Shown here piece by piece: positions 31,960 to 43,602 of a DNA stretch of 64,000 nt. Location: assembly GCA_052174495.1 (NCBI GenBank), contig JBQMRR010000084.1, forward strand, positions 59,273-123,272. Direction: 5' to 3'. How positions within the stretch are numbered: the first letter of the stretch is position 1; each line of letters begins with the position of its first letter. This DNA comes from Arsenophonus sp052174495. Its GTDB lineage: Bacteria > Pseudomonadota > Gammaproteobacteria > Enterobacterales > Enterobacteriaceae. Made by a program: the position numbers and the translations under genes. The notes beneath the pieces are model-generated. The model searched no databases. It saw only the letters and a list, made by a program, of their open reading frames with translations, and was not told where the DNA came from.

Positions 31960-33400
31960 TAATCCCTAATTTATAGACATTAATTCTAGTAGTTGGCTTA
32001 GTAACTTTTATTTTTTCTATTTCATGTTGTCTTTCTGCCAACAATTCTGTTGCCTATTTCGCCTATAAATATTGGTGAAAAGTAAATCTGGTTGCCACAC
32101 AGAATATATTTATATGGAGTTTAGTACGCAGGGACTCTTTTATCAGCAGAAGGAAAATTCTATTTCTCAGATTTTTTATGGGTCTTCATCTCTAGCGTTT
32201 TATATACCTTCGGTATATAAGTGCGCTTTGTTTATAATTTAAAAGAAATTTATAGTAATGGACAATTTTAAAATGTTTAATCAGAATATTGTTCATGATA
32301 TATAGTGCCTTATCATTTCTTCTTGTGTTAGTGTCTACTTCTAATCTTATCAAGCTAATCTTATCAAGAACAGTGATCATAGTAATGACAAGACACTCCT
32401 CTGTAATGTCGAAGTTTTGATGCAGATACCGAGGAGTTTAAAGTAGCGATACAGGTATTTTATCCTATATAAGGCTCATTTTATCTTTTTAGTGAACTTG
32501 CAGTTCCAGTAATATCCTTACTATTTTTCAGATAACGCTGCACTACTTCCTGACGTAGATATACCAAAGACTAGGAAACATGGGTTTTATCAGGTCATCA
32601 CTGTAATATATTAGTGAAATGATAGCGCCTCGCCAGATTTTTGGCCCCTCTTTTTTAGAGTAATTTACGCTATACAGAATATTTAATATCCAGATCAACA
32701 CAGAGTTGACGAAAACATGAGTAGGTAGATATTGATTGAGTTGTTGACCATAAATATGAAATGCATAAAAAATACCAATTTCGATACCTCTTGTTTGTAT
32801 GCCTACTTCAGTCTAGCACGGATACCGGTACGAAACAGAGCCTTGAATAGCAGCCACAACTTATTATTGAAAAAGGTCAAAAAAATAGGTATGCTGAAAA
32901 TAATGTCTTCCTAGTTATAACAGTCGGAGAAAATATGAACCTGCTGTACTAATCACTTTTTTGATTTTTAAAGCTATATGAGCCGCAAATTTTTGATTTA
33001 TACTTTTAGAAAAAAGTGGTGAAAAACACATTCAGAATAGGCACAACAGTTAGTGCCGGACAAAACTCTATGACATAAAATTGCCGCATGCAAGGATTCT
33101 TTGTGCTCTATAGATAGGAGGCGTCCAAGAGCTGATGTTTTTAGCATTTTTTAAGGAATTTATTCCAGTCATCGTTAATAGTAAAAACAGTTTATCAGAA
33201 CGAGATAAAGCGATATAAAATTGGAATAAATAAAACCCTAGAGTCTATTCATCTCCTAATGAAGCAAAAAATGATCATCGTGTCCAAATCCGTATTCCTA
33301 AGCTTTATTAAGCCTAATTATTTGTGTATTTGTTTCATGGAGCAAAAGAAATGGGAATAATCCCAATTCTATATAGGTATGAATTTATTGGTAAGTATAC
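31960..33400 (-). mobile_element. IS91-family fossil, copy 2
   Basis: Minus-strand IS91-type transposase. Readable islands are FFNNKLWLLFKALFRTGIRA (about 32885-32830; family FFNNNWPLLNALFR), a GQQLNQYLPTHVFVNS stretch (about 32755), KEGPKIWRGAIISLIYYS, SASKLRHYRG, and near 32200 KHFKIVHYYKFLLNYKQSAL then PKVYKTLE-like text. The minus frame at 32192-32380 and the plus frame at 32732-32914 are pieces or shadows of it. Confidence 0.75.
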
Positions 33401-33599
33401 TTTTAATTATTATTTCTTAATATAGTCATATCCAGCGTTATCGGCTTAGGCTAGGTTGAGATTTGCTCAAAACTACTGATAATATACCAGTGTTAGCAGG
33501 ATAATATTGTGTGATAAAAATAGATCATAAAGAGCTTTGAATAATCATGCAATATAACAGAAGGAAGAAATTAAGAGTGAGTCACTTTGATTTGCCGGT

Positions 33600-34260
33600 T
33601 TTAGGTTTTATGGGGCTTGTTCGATATATTTAGATTAATTCTTGAAAATTAGGCTATGATAATAAAGGTTGTTAATTTTCTTATAGAGCAATTTATAGCT
33701 ACTTATATATTTGAATTGTTGTAGTTAAAATAATCTTCTCTAAGCCAGATAACCTGATAAATAAAACGATCCTCTACCATGGAATCTATTTAGTCCATTT
33801 TTTTAATCGTTTAATATAACTGTTTATATTTTAAATGTAGAATTTTTTAACAATAAATATTTGCTTATCTAAGCTTTATTAGCTTATGATAACTGATTTA
33901 TACACGCTAGAGAAGGTTTAGTACCATGGTTCCATCTAAAAAGATGGACTCTTTATCGATGACCAGCTCAAGAAAACAGTCAACATAATCTGCATTAAAC
34001 TCTTTAATAATCTCATAGATCATACATGACCCTGTTGGTCTCTAGCGATTAAGATCGCAATTTATTTTTCTTTTTATCTTTTCCTTTTTTTATTTTTTAG
34101 CTTTTTAATGTTAGATATAACGCTTCTCTTTAAAGAATTTTTGAAAAATATTTGTTGACTTTACAATACCACTTAATGTATTTATATTGGTTGTCATCGT
34201 TAAATCTAGATGGATTCTAGAATAATATATAAATATTTTAAAATATGTTGGTATATTATA
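33600..34260 (-). mobile_element. IS1595-family fossil, copy 5 (3' half)
   Basis: Minus-strand remnant aligning with the 3' half of the element. It contains the block around CTACCATGGAATCTATTTAG (complement of the FHG region) and the ESFKG-equivalent AACGCTTCTCTTTAAAGAAT near 34120. The 5' portion is missing. No open frame. Confidence 0.65.
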
Positions 34261-34604
34261 TATATGTTTCTAACAATAGATATCCTACCTTACATATGTT
34301 AAGTTAGTTTCTAACTCAATTGGATAAAATATTTGTTTAATAATTACTATTGTATAAAGTATGAATTATCATATGCAATATGTATCAATTATTTAAGAAT
34401 ATTCAACGTTAATTTATTATTAAATAATTTTTACTATGCATAAATGATTAGATTTTAAAAAACTAATACTATTTTTTATCATTTAAAGGTGTTGTGTAGT
34501 ACTTAATTATTGGTTTTAATTACTAAAAATAGCTTCTTAATAGATATGCTTAATTAACTAGATAATTGAATAAAGGCTTTGTTATGAATGTTAATTATTT
34601 AGTC
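34261..34604. other. Unassigned AT-rich spacer
   Basis: About 340 bp of A/T-dominated DNA between two IS1595 pieces. It may be over-eroded IS1595 sequence, but I cannot align it. Confidence 0.3.
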
Positions 34605-34850
34605 CTGAATCATTATATAAAGCCATACCCTCGTCACCACCTCTATTTATAGAATAGAGAGCTACTAAGGAATATAGTTAAGGGCAAAATTATCATGATG
34701 AGACTCCATCATCATGTAACTCAAATACCTAAAATTAGAGTTGCTATTCAGACAGCATAGCACTTTCGTTTACTTTAACTAAACGTTTATGACATACTTA
34801 AACTTTAGCTTTTCTAAATGCCAAAAACAAGATGATATTGATATCATAGT
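34605..34850 (-). mobile_element. IS1595-family fossil, copy 6 (3' end only)
   Basis: Contains the inverted equivalent of the last 250 bp of copy 1, including the CCAAAAACAAGATGATATTG block (34819-34838), which mirrors 4060-4090. It is joined directly to an IS481 fossil on its right. The open frame at 34789-35067 crosses this junction and is not a gene. Confidence 0.6.
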
Positions 34851-34859
34851 CATATCTTC

Positions 34860-35640
34860 ATTGTTTGCCGATGATGCTGTCGGTCACTCAAGAAGTCGTA
34901 GTAGTTTTCATGCAAAAAATATTTTTTTCTTTTATTTTTTCTTTGTCTGGATGACAAACCTATGTAAATTCTTTATCCTGTTGTATCTTAATATACAATG
35001 GATTGCTGTTTATGCTATAAAAAGGAGGCATAATTTTAATAAAACTTTCGTTAAATTAGGCAAATAAGGACTAAAAGTTGTCATATAAAGTGTTAAAAGT
35101 TACGAGCTAGGTTATCCTGTACATAAATGTAAATATCTTCTGAAAATACCAAATAAAACTTCACAACGTTATCTTTTCATGGAAAGATAATCACGCCATT
35201 CGTTGAGTTTTTATCCGTCTTTATAAGTGCAAGATTGCGATCAATGTTAGATGCTTCTTACCTGATTTTAGCTGAGCATATCTAATGGATATGTACTGGT
35301 ATTTATAGACAATAGCAAAGAATTTATAACCGCCTTTTTGTCTATGAAAACGTTCAGTTACCGAAAAACGGAAATTTGGCAATTTGTATGCAGAGTTTGA
35401 TTATATAGAATATGAACTTAGTTCGCCGATGCATCCTCAAATAAATGGTATTCCCTAGCGCGATTTAATCGATGCATAGAGAGGATGATGGACTGCAAAT
35501 CCATCATTTCAATTTTAGCCAAAAGGTTGAGATCACTCTGCATTAGTATGTTTTAGAGTACAACCAGGAATTATCTCAATTAATAATTAGCTAATAAAAC
35601 TCTATTTTAGTTTATGAAATAATTGCTTTAAAGTTAAATT
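34860..35640 (+). mobile_element. IS481-family fossil, copy 4
   Basis: The only plus-strand IS481 copy. Islands in order are ARKI-like basic text, QRYLFM (about 35170), a cysteine-rich CFLPDF equivalent, SKEFITAFL, then AEFDYIEYELSSPMHPQING (about 35395-35455), equivalent to the family's CAELGIEHRLSPPMHPQTNG, and RFNRCIE. Several stops. The tail near 35550 matches the LEQTLLRYVWLYN region. Confidence 0.72.
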
Positions 35641-36499
35641 TTTTTCTTTATTTAAAGAACCTTTTATCCTCCGAGGAAGTAATAGATAGTGATTTTGGCA
35701 TTTAGAGGTAAACGTGTTACGTTGGATATTTATTCAGATATTGCAAAATCTATCTAAGTCTTTAACACTAATTAAACGGATTAAATTTTATATTTAAGAC
35801 TGATGGATAGTATTAAATACTCAAATATTAAAAATGAAATTACAGTGCACTAATATTCAAGAAATAGTCATATTAATGTTGATGTAATTTTTAAATTAAA
35901 CTATCACAAATAACCAGGTCAGAATTGAATTTATAATCCTGCGACCTCAACCGTTAGTTTATGACTGAAATATAAAAATTAAATTATATTCAAAGTTAAT
36001 AATCAAAAATTAGTTAGAAAGTTATAAAAATAGTTTTATTAATTGGAGAGATATTATATTTAAAATTCTAGTTAATAAATTGTTTTATTAATATTTTATA
36101 AGGATATTAGTAATTTATTACAATTAATCTTAAAGGATATAAGTAGTATTATAAGTATAATAAGTATTATAAGTACAAAAGGAATGTATATTAATCTATA
36201 ATAGAAAATAAAAATGATAAAATATTTTTATCAATAATTAGTATTTACTTACTACTTAAAGATTAAACTTTTTAGAGTTAAATAATAGTTATCTAGATGC
36301 AGTTAACTTGCTAAGGATCATAATCTTTATTTTATAGCCATGTATGATTAAAGTAAGAAATAGATCGCTTTATTTATCTTTAGATAAAAAATATATTTAT
36401 TTTTTATTAGTTAATTTTTTAAAAAATTTAGCTTAAATAAAAATAATATTTTTAGTATTCAATGGTAGGATGTATAAAAGAATGACTATTTTATAAAAC
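35641..36499. other. Unassigned 860-bp AT-rich region
   Basis: No IS similarity, no recognisable pseudogene and no long frame on either strand. Simple A/T motifs dominate after 36050, including short repeated TATAAGTA units near 36150-36175. Confidence 0.4.
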
Positions 36500-37055
36500 T
36501 TCTTGCTTTACTTGAAGTAAAGATTTGTAGACAGGTCTATATTTTAATTGTTATGGATTAAATTATCTATTCTAGACTAGATAATTTGGTAAATAAAAAT
36601 GATCCCACCCCATGGGATATTTACTCAGTTATCCTTTTAATTAGTTAAAATAACTATTCATTTTTTGAATATGAAATACCTTAGAAATAAATTTTTAATT
36701 ACATAATCTTATTATGTGATGCTGACTAATTTTATACTTACTGGGAAAAGTTTTGTACTATTTAATCCACCCAAGTAAAGGATGAGCTTTGATAGATGAT
36801 CAACTCAAAAAAATAACTCATACTCTATATTAAACCCTACAAGAATCTAATCTCTACATGACCTTCTTAATCTCTGCCTCATTAAGACCGCGATTTGTTC
36901 TTTCTTTTTATTTCTTTCTCTCCTACCTTTCTTATGTAGAATAAGACGCTTACTTTTAAAGGATTTATAGAAAATATTCCGTTATATTTAATAATACTAC
37001 TTAATTCATTTAATATGCCTATTGCTTCTTGGGTAAAGAAACCAGCAATTATGCT
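36500..37055 (-). mobile_element. IS1595-family fossil, copy 7 (3' half)
   Basis: Minus-strand remnant. The CCACCCCATGGGATATTTAC block (about 36604) mirrors the RFHG region of plus copies. The run TTTTAAAGGATTTATAGAAA (about 36953) mirrors the ESFKG codons. It ends where the plus-strand IS256 copy D begins, so the 5' half was probably lost when IS256 inserted or by later deletion. Confidence 0.66.
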
Positions 37056-37059
37056 AATT

Positions 37060-38445
37060 TCTGATATATGAAAATTGGAGACTCCTGGCTTATCTTACGA
37101 ATTGATTTCGTGGATGATCTCAACAACAGAGAAGAGATATTATGTACATAAAAGTCTACCCTAGAGATACCCAAAAATTAGATATTATCTGTGGCTCTAT
37201 ATGAACTCATTCGTAAACCTACTAGGAATGTGATAGACATCGCTGTTGAATCGGAACTCGAAGCCATGAGTGCGATAATATGCTCAAACAGCCATCTTGT
37301 CGATGGACGTCATGCATCATCCGTAACGATTACTTGTACAATGAATAATATAGATAAGTATTTGCGATCTTGAATTAGAGTGCATAAGGTTTATGAAGGG
37401 ATAACAGTGGTAACAGAATATACTTCAACAACTAGCGTCTTATCTTCTTACCTAAGCGTGCAAAGATATCGAGAAGTTACTACTATAGAGGTTTGTGCCA
37501 CAAGTAAGAAAGCATTATCCATCAGTGATTTTCACGAAGCTATAAAGGGATTCTCGATAAGAAGGTGCATGATCTTCTCTGCCAAAGGCCATCAGCAAGA
37601 TTAAAGCAGCAATGCCTTGAAGAGTGCAGGGAATTGTATTTGTGTAATTTAAGCAATATATATATTACGTTTATTTTTCTTCCCCCCAATGGCATATTCC
37701 CTGCTAGAAAAGCTGATCACCTTAGCTGCTGATAAAATCGGCGGCACAGTGCACATGGACGCAAGGAGTTCGTTGTGATTAAAGATGGTTATTAAGAGTC
37801 AGGAGCGCACTGTGCGAACTTCTTAATTTCTTGCGAGCGCGGACTTAACTATATTTCTCAAGCTTAATTGGGCATGTTTCTGCCATTAGTTTTTGAATTC
37901 AATAAGAAAAATGTTCCCGGATATGTAACAGCAAGGCTATTGGGATAATGTGAATACAGAAAATAGCTAATGGCTAACTTCACTCCCCAAAGGCATTCAA
38001 TATCGAAGGTTAAGTGTGTGCTGCTGGAGTTTTGGTAGCAGATAGCCATGATTCCGCTAATAAAGCCTTTAATATTTTATTAGCAAGGCTTCAGTGTATT
38101 CTTCAGCGATAGAAAAGTTAAAGAAAATATAAATAAGAGTTGATGGTATTTTTGCCTTTTCATTAGCACAGTGTGGATTAAAATAATAACGCTGAATTCG
38201 ATTGAACTGGCTTTTGCGATAGTGTAGAGGCTGTAAAACTGATGCGCGAAGCACTGTTTTTCGAGAAAATAACCTTTTCAATAGTATTTAAGTTAATTCC
38301 TACTAAGAGATCTGGAGTTAGCTAAAAGGGTGTTGACATCTTTTATGAGAGAGGAACATTTCCTCATTCCTGGTTGGTAACCAGTATAAAATTTTAAGGA
38401 TAGAGAACAGCTTTACGAAGCATCAGAGGAGAGTCTGATTCCTAT
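37060..38445 (+). mobile_element. IS256-family fossil, copy D
   Basis: Plus-strand IS256 remnant parallel to copy B, with the left block GATGATCTCAACAACAGAGA (37113) and the right block GCATCAGAGGAGAGTCTGAT (38420). Near 38090-38280 the FYDFPAEHW..TTNPIESTF region survives as a readable NSIELAFA. The open frames at 37191-37373 and 37380-37604 are internal fragments without independent meaning. Confidence 0.76.
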
Positions 38446-38479
38446 CCACTTATATTTACTAATAACTCGACAGAGATAA

Positions 38480-38630
38480 TATCTAGTTTTCGGAGATATC
38501 TATAGATTATCTTTTTTATGCCATATTATCTTTTTTTATTAAAATTATCCATGAAATTAATCAGAAGGGATATGCTTGGTATCTCCAATATCTTATACAC
38601 CAGAAATGAGCATAACTGTTGACAATATAG
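38480..38630 (-). mobile_element. IS256-family end fragment, copy E
   Basis: About 150 bp matching only the 5' terminal block of minus-strand copies (ATTAAAATTATCCATGAAAT, then ACACCAGAAATGAGCATAA). It lies just upstream of murI and next to the 3' end of copy D, facing it. Confidence 0.6.
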
Positions 38631-38723
38631 CGATAATTGCTAATATTATTAATTAGCAATTTTCATATTAGTATATTATTTATTTTTGTGATGAAATAAA
38701 AGTAACCTTTTATGAGTTAAAAA

Positions 38724-39521
38724 ATGGCTTGGCCAACTATTCTAATTTTTGATTCTGGTGTTGGTGGGTTATCTGTTTATCGTGAAGTTAAACAGTTATT
38801 GCCAAATCTATGTTATATTTATGCTTTTGATAATGATGGTTTTCCTTATGGAGAAAAAAACGCAGAATTTATTATTAAACGTATTATCCGTTTAATCGAG
38901 AAAATTCAACAAAAACATGCCTTATCAATAGCAATAGTTGCTTGTAATACGGCAAGCACGGTCAGTTTGCCTGTTTTAAGAGCGTATTTTAAATTTCCAA
39001 TTGTTGGAGTTGTTCCTGCAATAAAACCAGCAACGAAATTAACACGCAATAGGATTATTGGATTATTAGCAACCAAGGTAACTGTTAATGAAAACTATAC
39101 TAAAGAACTTATCAAACGATTTGCCGTTGATTGTAAAGTTGAGATGATTGCTTCATCAGAATTAGTTGAATTAGCAGAAAAAAAACTTCATGGTCAAATA
39201 ATTTCAAAAGAAGCGCTATTGCATATTGTAAAACCGTGGTTAAAAATGAAAAAACCCCCTGATACCATTGTGCTCGGGTGTACGCACTTCCCGTTATTGT
39301 CTGGAGAACTAAAAGAAGTGTTGTTTGAAGAGACTACACTCATTGATTCTGGCGCTGCAATTGCCAGACGAGCAGTTTGGTTAATCAATAATCATCAAAA
39401 TTTAATTTTGACAAAAAATAAAAATATCAGTTATTGCACTAAAATGGATATTGAAGCTGAAAAGCTTATCTCTGTACTGATAAATGAAGGCTTTAATCAA
39501 TTAAAAAAAATTTCTATTTAA
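38724..39521 (+). CDS. murI: Glutamate racemase
   Basis: MurI supplies D-glutamate for peptidoglycan. The 265 residues are shorter than E. coli (285) because the unconserved N-terminal tail is absent; the ATG at 38724 gives MAWPTILIFDSGVGGLSVY. Both catalytic cysteines are present: Cys74 in IVACNTASTVSLPVL and Cys186 in VLGCTHFPLL. AFDNDGFPYGEK and VGVVPAIKPATKLT are also conserved. It precedes the rRNA operon, as in E. coli (murI-rrnB). An IS256 fragment lies directly upstream, so the promoter must be within about 90 bp or inside that fragment. Confidence 0.97.
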   Translation: MAWPTILIFDSGVGGLSVYREVKQLLPNLCYIYAFDNDGFPYGEKNAEFIIKRIIRLIEKIQQKHALSIAIVACNTASTVSLPVLRAYFKFPIVGVVPAIKPATKLTRNRIIGLLATKVTVNENYTKELIKRFAVDCKVEMIASSELVELAEKKLHGQIISKEALLHIVKPWLKMKKPPDTIVLGCTHFPLLSGELKEVLFEETTLIDSGAAIARRAVWLINNHQNLILTKNKNISYCTKMDIEAEKLISVLINEGFNQLKKISI

Positions 39522-40007
39522 GCTGATTTATTGAAATATAAATTAAATCAGATAATTTTTTAAAATAATGATTGTTAGCGCGGCATAAAAGTATTTATAA
39601 TGTAGATACTTTTCCACCACTATTAAAGATTATTAAAGATAATAATTAGATTTTTAGTCAGAAAAGTTAATAAAAAGAAAAATAAAAATAACTATTGTAT
39701 ACACTTTATAGTATAGCTAAAAGTGAATTATATTCTACTTAATAACTAAAGTCGTATATTATTTAATAATTAATTTGACAATCTATAATCTATATGAAGT
39801 ACTGCTTCGCAAGACAAATACCATCAAAAATATTTAACTTTAAACTCTTGAAGAGAAATAAAATAATTAGCTCATATATGAGCTAATAAAGCTAATAAGC
39901 AGTAACGCTACTTTGGATAGCGTACTGGCAATTGCAATAAAATGTTAATAAATTAGCTGAACTAAAAAGCCTTTTATAACCACTTAATCATTTTTAAGCA
40001 TCAAGTT
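39522..40007. other. Leader region of the dead rRNA operon
   Basis: About 490 bp between murI and the 16S remnant where the rrn promoters and leader boxA should be. I cannot identify a convincing P1/P2 pair; a TTGACA at 39775 lacks a well-spaced -10. The preserved tRNAs downstream imply that some promoter persists here or inside the operon. Confidence 0.4.
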
Positions 40008-41607
40008 TTTGATTGAAAAGTTTAATTATGTTTTAGATTAAATGTTAACACCAGTAGCCTCTTGTAACATAAGGAAATTGAGCGGGGGAATTAGGGAAAG
40101 CTTGTTTTTTCGATGATCAGCGGAAAGGACAGGTGAATTAAGGTATAATCTATCCAAAAGAGACGGGTAGATAACTATCAGAGTAGTAATTAACAAGGAT
40201 TATAATCTATTAAGGAATATAAAATAGATAGGGTATATTTAGCCTAATATCTTCATATATTAACTCATATGAGATTAAATAAATAGGTGAAAAAACTTTA
40301 GCTAAGCGAACGATCTTTTAAATGATCTGGATAAGATCATTTAGCCGTATTGTGTGACTATGAGACGCAATCACAGGGCTCTTACGGGGAGGTTGCAGTG
40401 GGAAATATTGCAATAAAGTGTGGTAAGCCTTTATTGCAGGGATGCCGAGTGTATTGTATCAAAGAAGACCTTTAAATTGTAAAGTGATTTTAATTATTAA
40501 AAAGTAAAAGAATTATAATTTTAGCAATTGATATTAGCGATAAAAACACTGACAGGGAGATGGTACTCTGGTGCTAACTTCGTGTTAGCAGCCCATAATA
40601 TACAGAGGATGCAAGGATTAATCGAAATTACTGAGCGTAAAGGAAAATGGTGCGCAGTGGTTAATTAAGATTAGATTATAAAATTCCCTAGTTTAACCTT
40701 AGGGAGGAATTAAGATTGGTTAGTTAGAGTCTTTGTATAGGGGGGGTAAAAATTCCATATGTAGTGAAAAAATCCTCTAGAGATACGAGAGGAATATTGA
40801 TGTTAATATTAATGTTTAAGAAGAAAGAAAACAAAATTAAATATCCTATTATCAGGATATAAACAATATTGATTTGGAGGCTGGAACTTGTGCTTTAGAA
40901 CTACGGTAAATTAGTAGTTAACGTGTTAAATCGACAACCTGGAATTACGGATGTTGATTAAAACTTAAATAAGTTGACTAGTAACCCAATCCTAAGCCAT
41001 TCAAGATGTGCTTAATTTTTATGCAAAGCTAAAAATCTTATATACTCTTACATATCTAGAGTAGTCTATTAGAAATAGAGGACTATCTCCAGAGGTGCTG
41101 AGATAGGTGTTGCACAGTTGCAGTTATCTTGTGTTGTGAAATATTGAGTTAAGCTTCATAACAAGCAACTCTTAGTTTTTTGTTGCCATTGATACTGTTG
41201 CTAGTGATTCGGTTTGGAATTCTAAAGAAGACTGCCAATGATTAAGGCAGGTGGGATAAATCAAGCCTATTATGGCTTATGATTAGTACTTACTTATGCC
41301 ATATAACGTATATAAAGAGATAGAAGCGGAACTTAGAAAGTGGTCGAAAAGTCTGGATCGGAAATTTAAAACTTAACTTTCTGAAGTTTCTGAAGTTGAA
41401 TTGTTAGTAATTGCATATCAGCATGTTGTAGTAAATATGTAACTAGATATTATACATACCGCCAGTTATGTTATAGACGTGATTGCAAAAGAAGTAGATA
41501 AACTCAACCCTTTTGAGTGGTCATTTACTATGTTGTAACTCAATGACTGGAGTGAGCTTGTAATAAGGTAGGCAATAAGGAAATCTGTGATTGGTAATAT
41601 CCTATTA
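40008..41607 (+). pseudogene. rrs: 16S rRNA pseudogene
   Basis: Alignable over its whole length with enterobacterial 16S from GATTGAAAAGTTTAATTATG (helix 1 region) to TTGGTAATATCCTATTA at the 3' end, but damaged in invariant sites. The 530 loop reads GTTAGCAGCCCATAATATAC in place of GCCAGCAGCCGCGGTAATAC. The decoding region reads CTTGTAATAAGGTAGGCAAT instead of GTCGTAACAAGGTAACCG. The anti-Shine-Dalgarno CACCTCCTTA is destroyed. Helix pairing is lost throughout. This copy cannot yield a working 30S subunit, so a functional operon must exist elsewhere. Confidence 0.95.
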
Positions 41608-41689
41608 GATAAATAGGAAGTGAGTACATGCAGATTATCTGATAAAAATAGAGAATAAAGCTAATTTAAAATTGATTAAAAGCCTTGTA

Positions 41690-41765
41690 GTCCCCTTCGT
41701 CTAGAGGACTAGGACATCGCCCTTTCACGGCGGTAACAGGGGTTCGAATCCCCTAGGGGACGCCA
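41690..41765 (+). tRNA. tRNA-Glu (UUC)
   Basis: Seventy-six bases beginning GTCCCCTTCGTCTAGAGGAC, anticodon TTC in CCCTTTCACGG, T-arm GGTTCGAATCC, encoded CCA. It is essentially the E. coli gltT-W sequence, in the usual 16S-23S spacer position. It is perfectly preserved although both flanking rRNA genes are ruined. Confidence 0.98.
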
Positions 41766-41913
41766 CTTTGGTAAAGTTAGTAAAGAGGGTTACGTATCAA
41801 GATTTTAGTGCGGTGATTGTGGTGATTGCGATGCTTTTAGAAATAATTTTTCTTTCTGACTATGCATTACTTAATAATAATTAAGTTACTTCAATAAGTT
41901 GGTTTAAGCATAA

Positions 41914-41927
41914 TGCTCTTTAACAAT
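41914..41927 (+). promoter_or_regulatory. boxA antitermination site in the 16S-23S spacer
   Basis: TGCTCTTTAACAAT is identical to the enterobacterial rrn spacer boxA that loads the Nus factors. Its survival between two dead rRNA genes may be chance or may reflect continued need to read through to tRNA-Trp. Confidence 0.75.
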
Positions 41928-42174
41928 ATGGGAAAGTTAAACATTGAAACATACACTATTAGAATAGAAGTGTGAAAATTCTTAAAACTCTAATTAGTTG
42001 GGTTTTATTATAATCAGGAAAAGTATTATGAACGAGTAGTTAGCAATTCAGCTTTAATATGGATTAAACGCACAGAAAGTACACATACATTAAACGTGAG
42101 CATTGTAGAGTACAACTCTACAATAAAGAGTTAATAAACACACATCCATAATAAAAAATACTTTTAGATTATAA

Positions 42175-42548
42175 GTTTAAGTGAATTAAGCGTATACAGT
42201 AGATTTCTAGGCAGATCATAGACGATGAAAAACGGACTAATCTGCAAAATTTACGGTCAGATAAGTATGATACAAAACAGCTCTGACGATGTTTAATAGG
42301 AACATCCATTGCATTTGTGTGCAATCGTTTGATTAACTGATAATCAAATGAGACGAATTGGGTAACTGAAACATCTTACTATTTCGAGAGAAGAAATTAA
42401 AGGAGATTTTACTACGGTAGTGGAGAAGAAAACGAGGGAGAAGATCAGAATCAACATTGTCATTTAGATAAATAGAAATAAAAGGTGGTAGCTCGTATCT
42501 GAAGGTATTAAAGTAGAGTGATCTCTAAGAGTAGGACTGGGGAATTAC
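42175..42548 (+). pseudogene. rrl: 23S rRNA pseudogene, 5' fragment
   Basis: Begins AGTTTAAGTGAATTAAGCGT, equivalent to GGTTAAGCGACTAAGCGTAC at the start of 23S. It continues through GGTAACTGAAACATCTTACT (E. coli GGGAACTGAAACATCTAAGT) and GATTTTACTACGGTAGTGG (GATTCCCCCAGTAGCGGCG). About 375 bp remain before an IS1595 fossil takes over. Many substitutions at universally conserved bases. Confidence 0.88.
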
Positions 42549-43385
42549 GTAATGGTCGATTCATGTTTAAATTAACTCATCCCCCTTTATTTTACTTATA
42601 TTCTCAGAGTCAGAGTAAATGTGCAATTGCAAAATTTCCAATTACAGAAAAACATTTAACAATATTACTGAGAAGTCCTCTTGCAAAATTATATCACAAG
42701 GATAAATAGTTTAGTTATTTTCGATGTATATTGAATAGTTTGATTTTATGTATAGTCAGGGAAACAAACAAGTATTAATTTGAAACAATTTTTAAATATC
42801 GGCATATCAGGATTGATTTCTTGCTTCAGCGACAATAGCAGCATAAGTGCACTAATTGCTATTGTTAAAATCGATAAAATATTTTTTCTGATTCTTTAAA
42901 GGAAGTATTTATACACCATCTAGAAAAGGTGGTGAACGCGGAAGAGAAGAGAAATTAAAAATAAAGAAGAAATCGTGTCTTTAATCGTTCGGAATCAATA
43001 GAGTTATGGTGAGAAATAAGATTCTTAAGAATCTAATGCAAAGCATATTAGTTGTTTTCTTGAACACGTCAATAAAAAAGAGTCCATGTTTTGCTTAACA
43101 TGACCTCTAAAATGATACGAAATATTTGCTAGCGAGCATGAAATTAGTCACTATTCTTCTTAAGAAAGAAGAAATCAGAGAGTTATTGATAAGGAATTCC
43201 ATATTAAGAATATGGATAGTTATATCAGACGATTATAAAGATAACTTAATAGTTCCCATGGGATGGAGCTCATTTTACTTTACTGAAATATTTTCCTTGT
43301 AAAAATATGAAATAATAATAATTGAAATACAAACGTCGCTACAAATTCTCCTATCTAGGAGAAGGAGAAAATATTTAGTATATAG
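42549..43385 (+). mobile_element. IS1595-family fossil, copy 8, inside 23S
   Basis: Plus-strand remnant lacking the first 150 bp or so of the element. It shows CACAAGGATAAATAGTTTAG (42698), the LTL-RE region, EHEISHYSS (about 43135), and FHIKNMDSYIRRL (about 43195), then the HGME..YF remnant of FHGVATKYLPNYL. It has replaced the centre of 23S rRNA. The open frame 42518-42709 spans the 23S/IS join. Confidence 0.75.
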
Positions 43386-43478
43386 AGCTAGAAATTAACA
43401 TATTGTAAAGTATAAAATAGTACTAAGTTCATTAATATCTCCGAAGTAAAACCTGCTTGTATCGCTCACGTATAGCGT
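43386..43478 (-). mobile_element. Possible IS91 left-end fragment
   Basis: AACATATTGTAAAGTATAAA and the following 60 bp resemble the complement of 22680-22760, the left part of IS91 copy 1, including a final CGTATAGCG/CCTATAGCG match. It is short and eroded, so tentative; part could instead be 23S sequence. Confidence 0.4.
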
Positions 43479-43479
43479 A

Positions 43480-43590
43480 CTATGTTCTTTTGAGATTAGA
43501 TTCTAAGAATTTATCTAAGAGAGTAAGACGAACTGAGGTATGTAAGGGGGGGAATGAAAAAAATCGATATAGACAGGAAAATAAAATAGA
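43480..43590 (+). pseudogene. rrl: 23S rRNA pseudogene, 3' fragment
   Basis: GTTCTTTTGAGATTAGATTC followed by AGACGAACTGAGGTATGTAA aligns with the last part of 23S (GAGTTCTCCCTGACTCC ... GACGTTGATAGGCCGGGTGT). The main body, around 2.4 kb, is missing. The match is moderate; position just before the 5S remnant supports it. Confidence 0.6.
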
Positions 43591-43602
43591 ATAAATAAAA
43601 AT

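Noticed and set aside
34789..35067. 92-codon open frame as a gene
   Set aside because: It crosses the join of an IS1595 end and an IS481 fossil, so it is a chance frame.
37191..37604. Two adjacent plus-strand frames as a split gene
   Set aside because: Both lie inside IS256 copy D and align with copy B and copy F at the DNA level.
42518..42709. 63-codon open frame
   Set aside because: It begins in 23S rRNA debris and ends in IS1595 debris.
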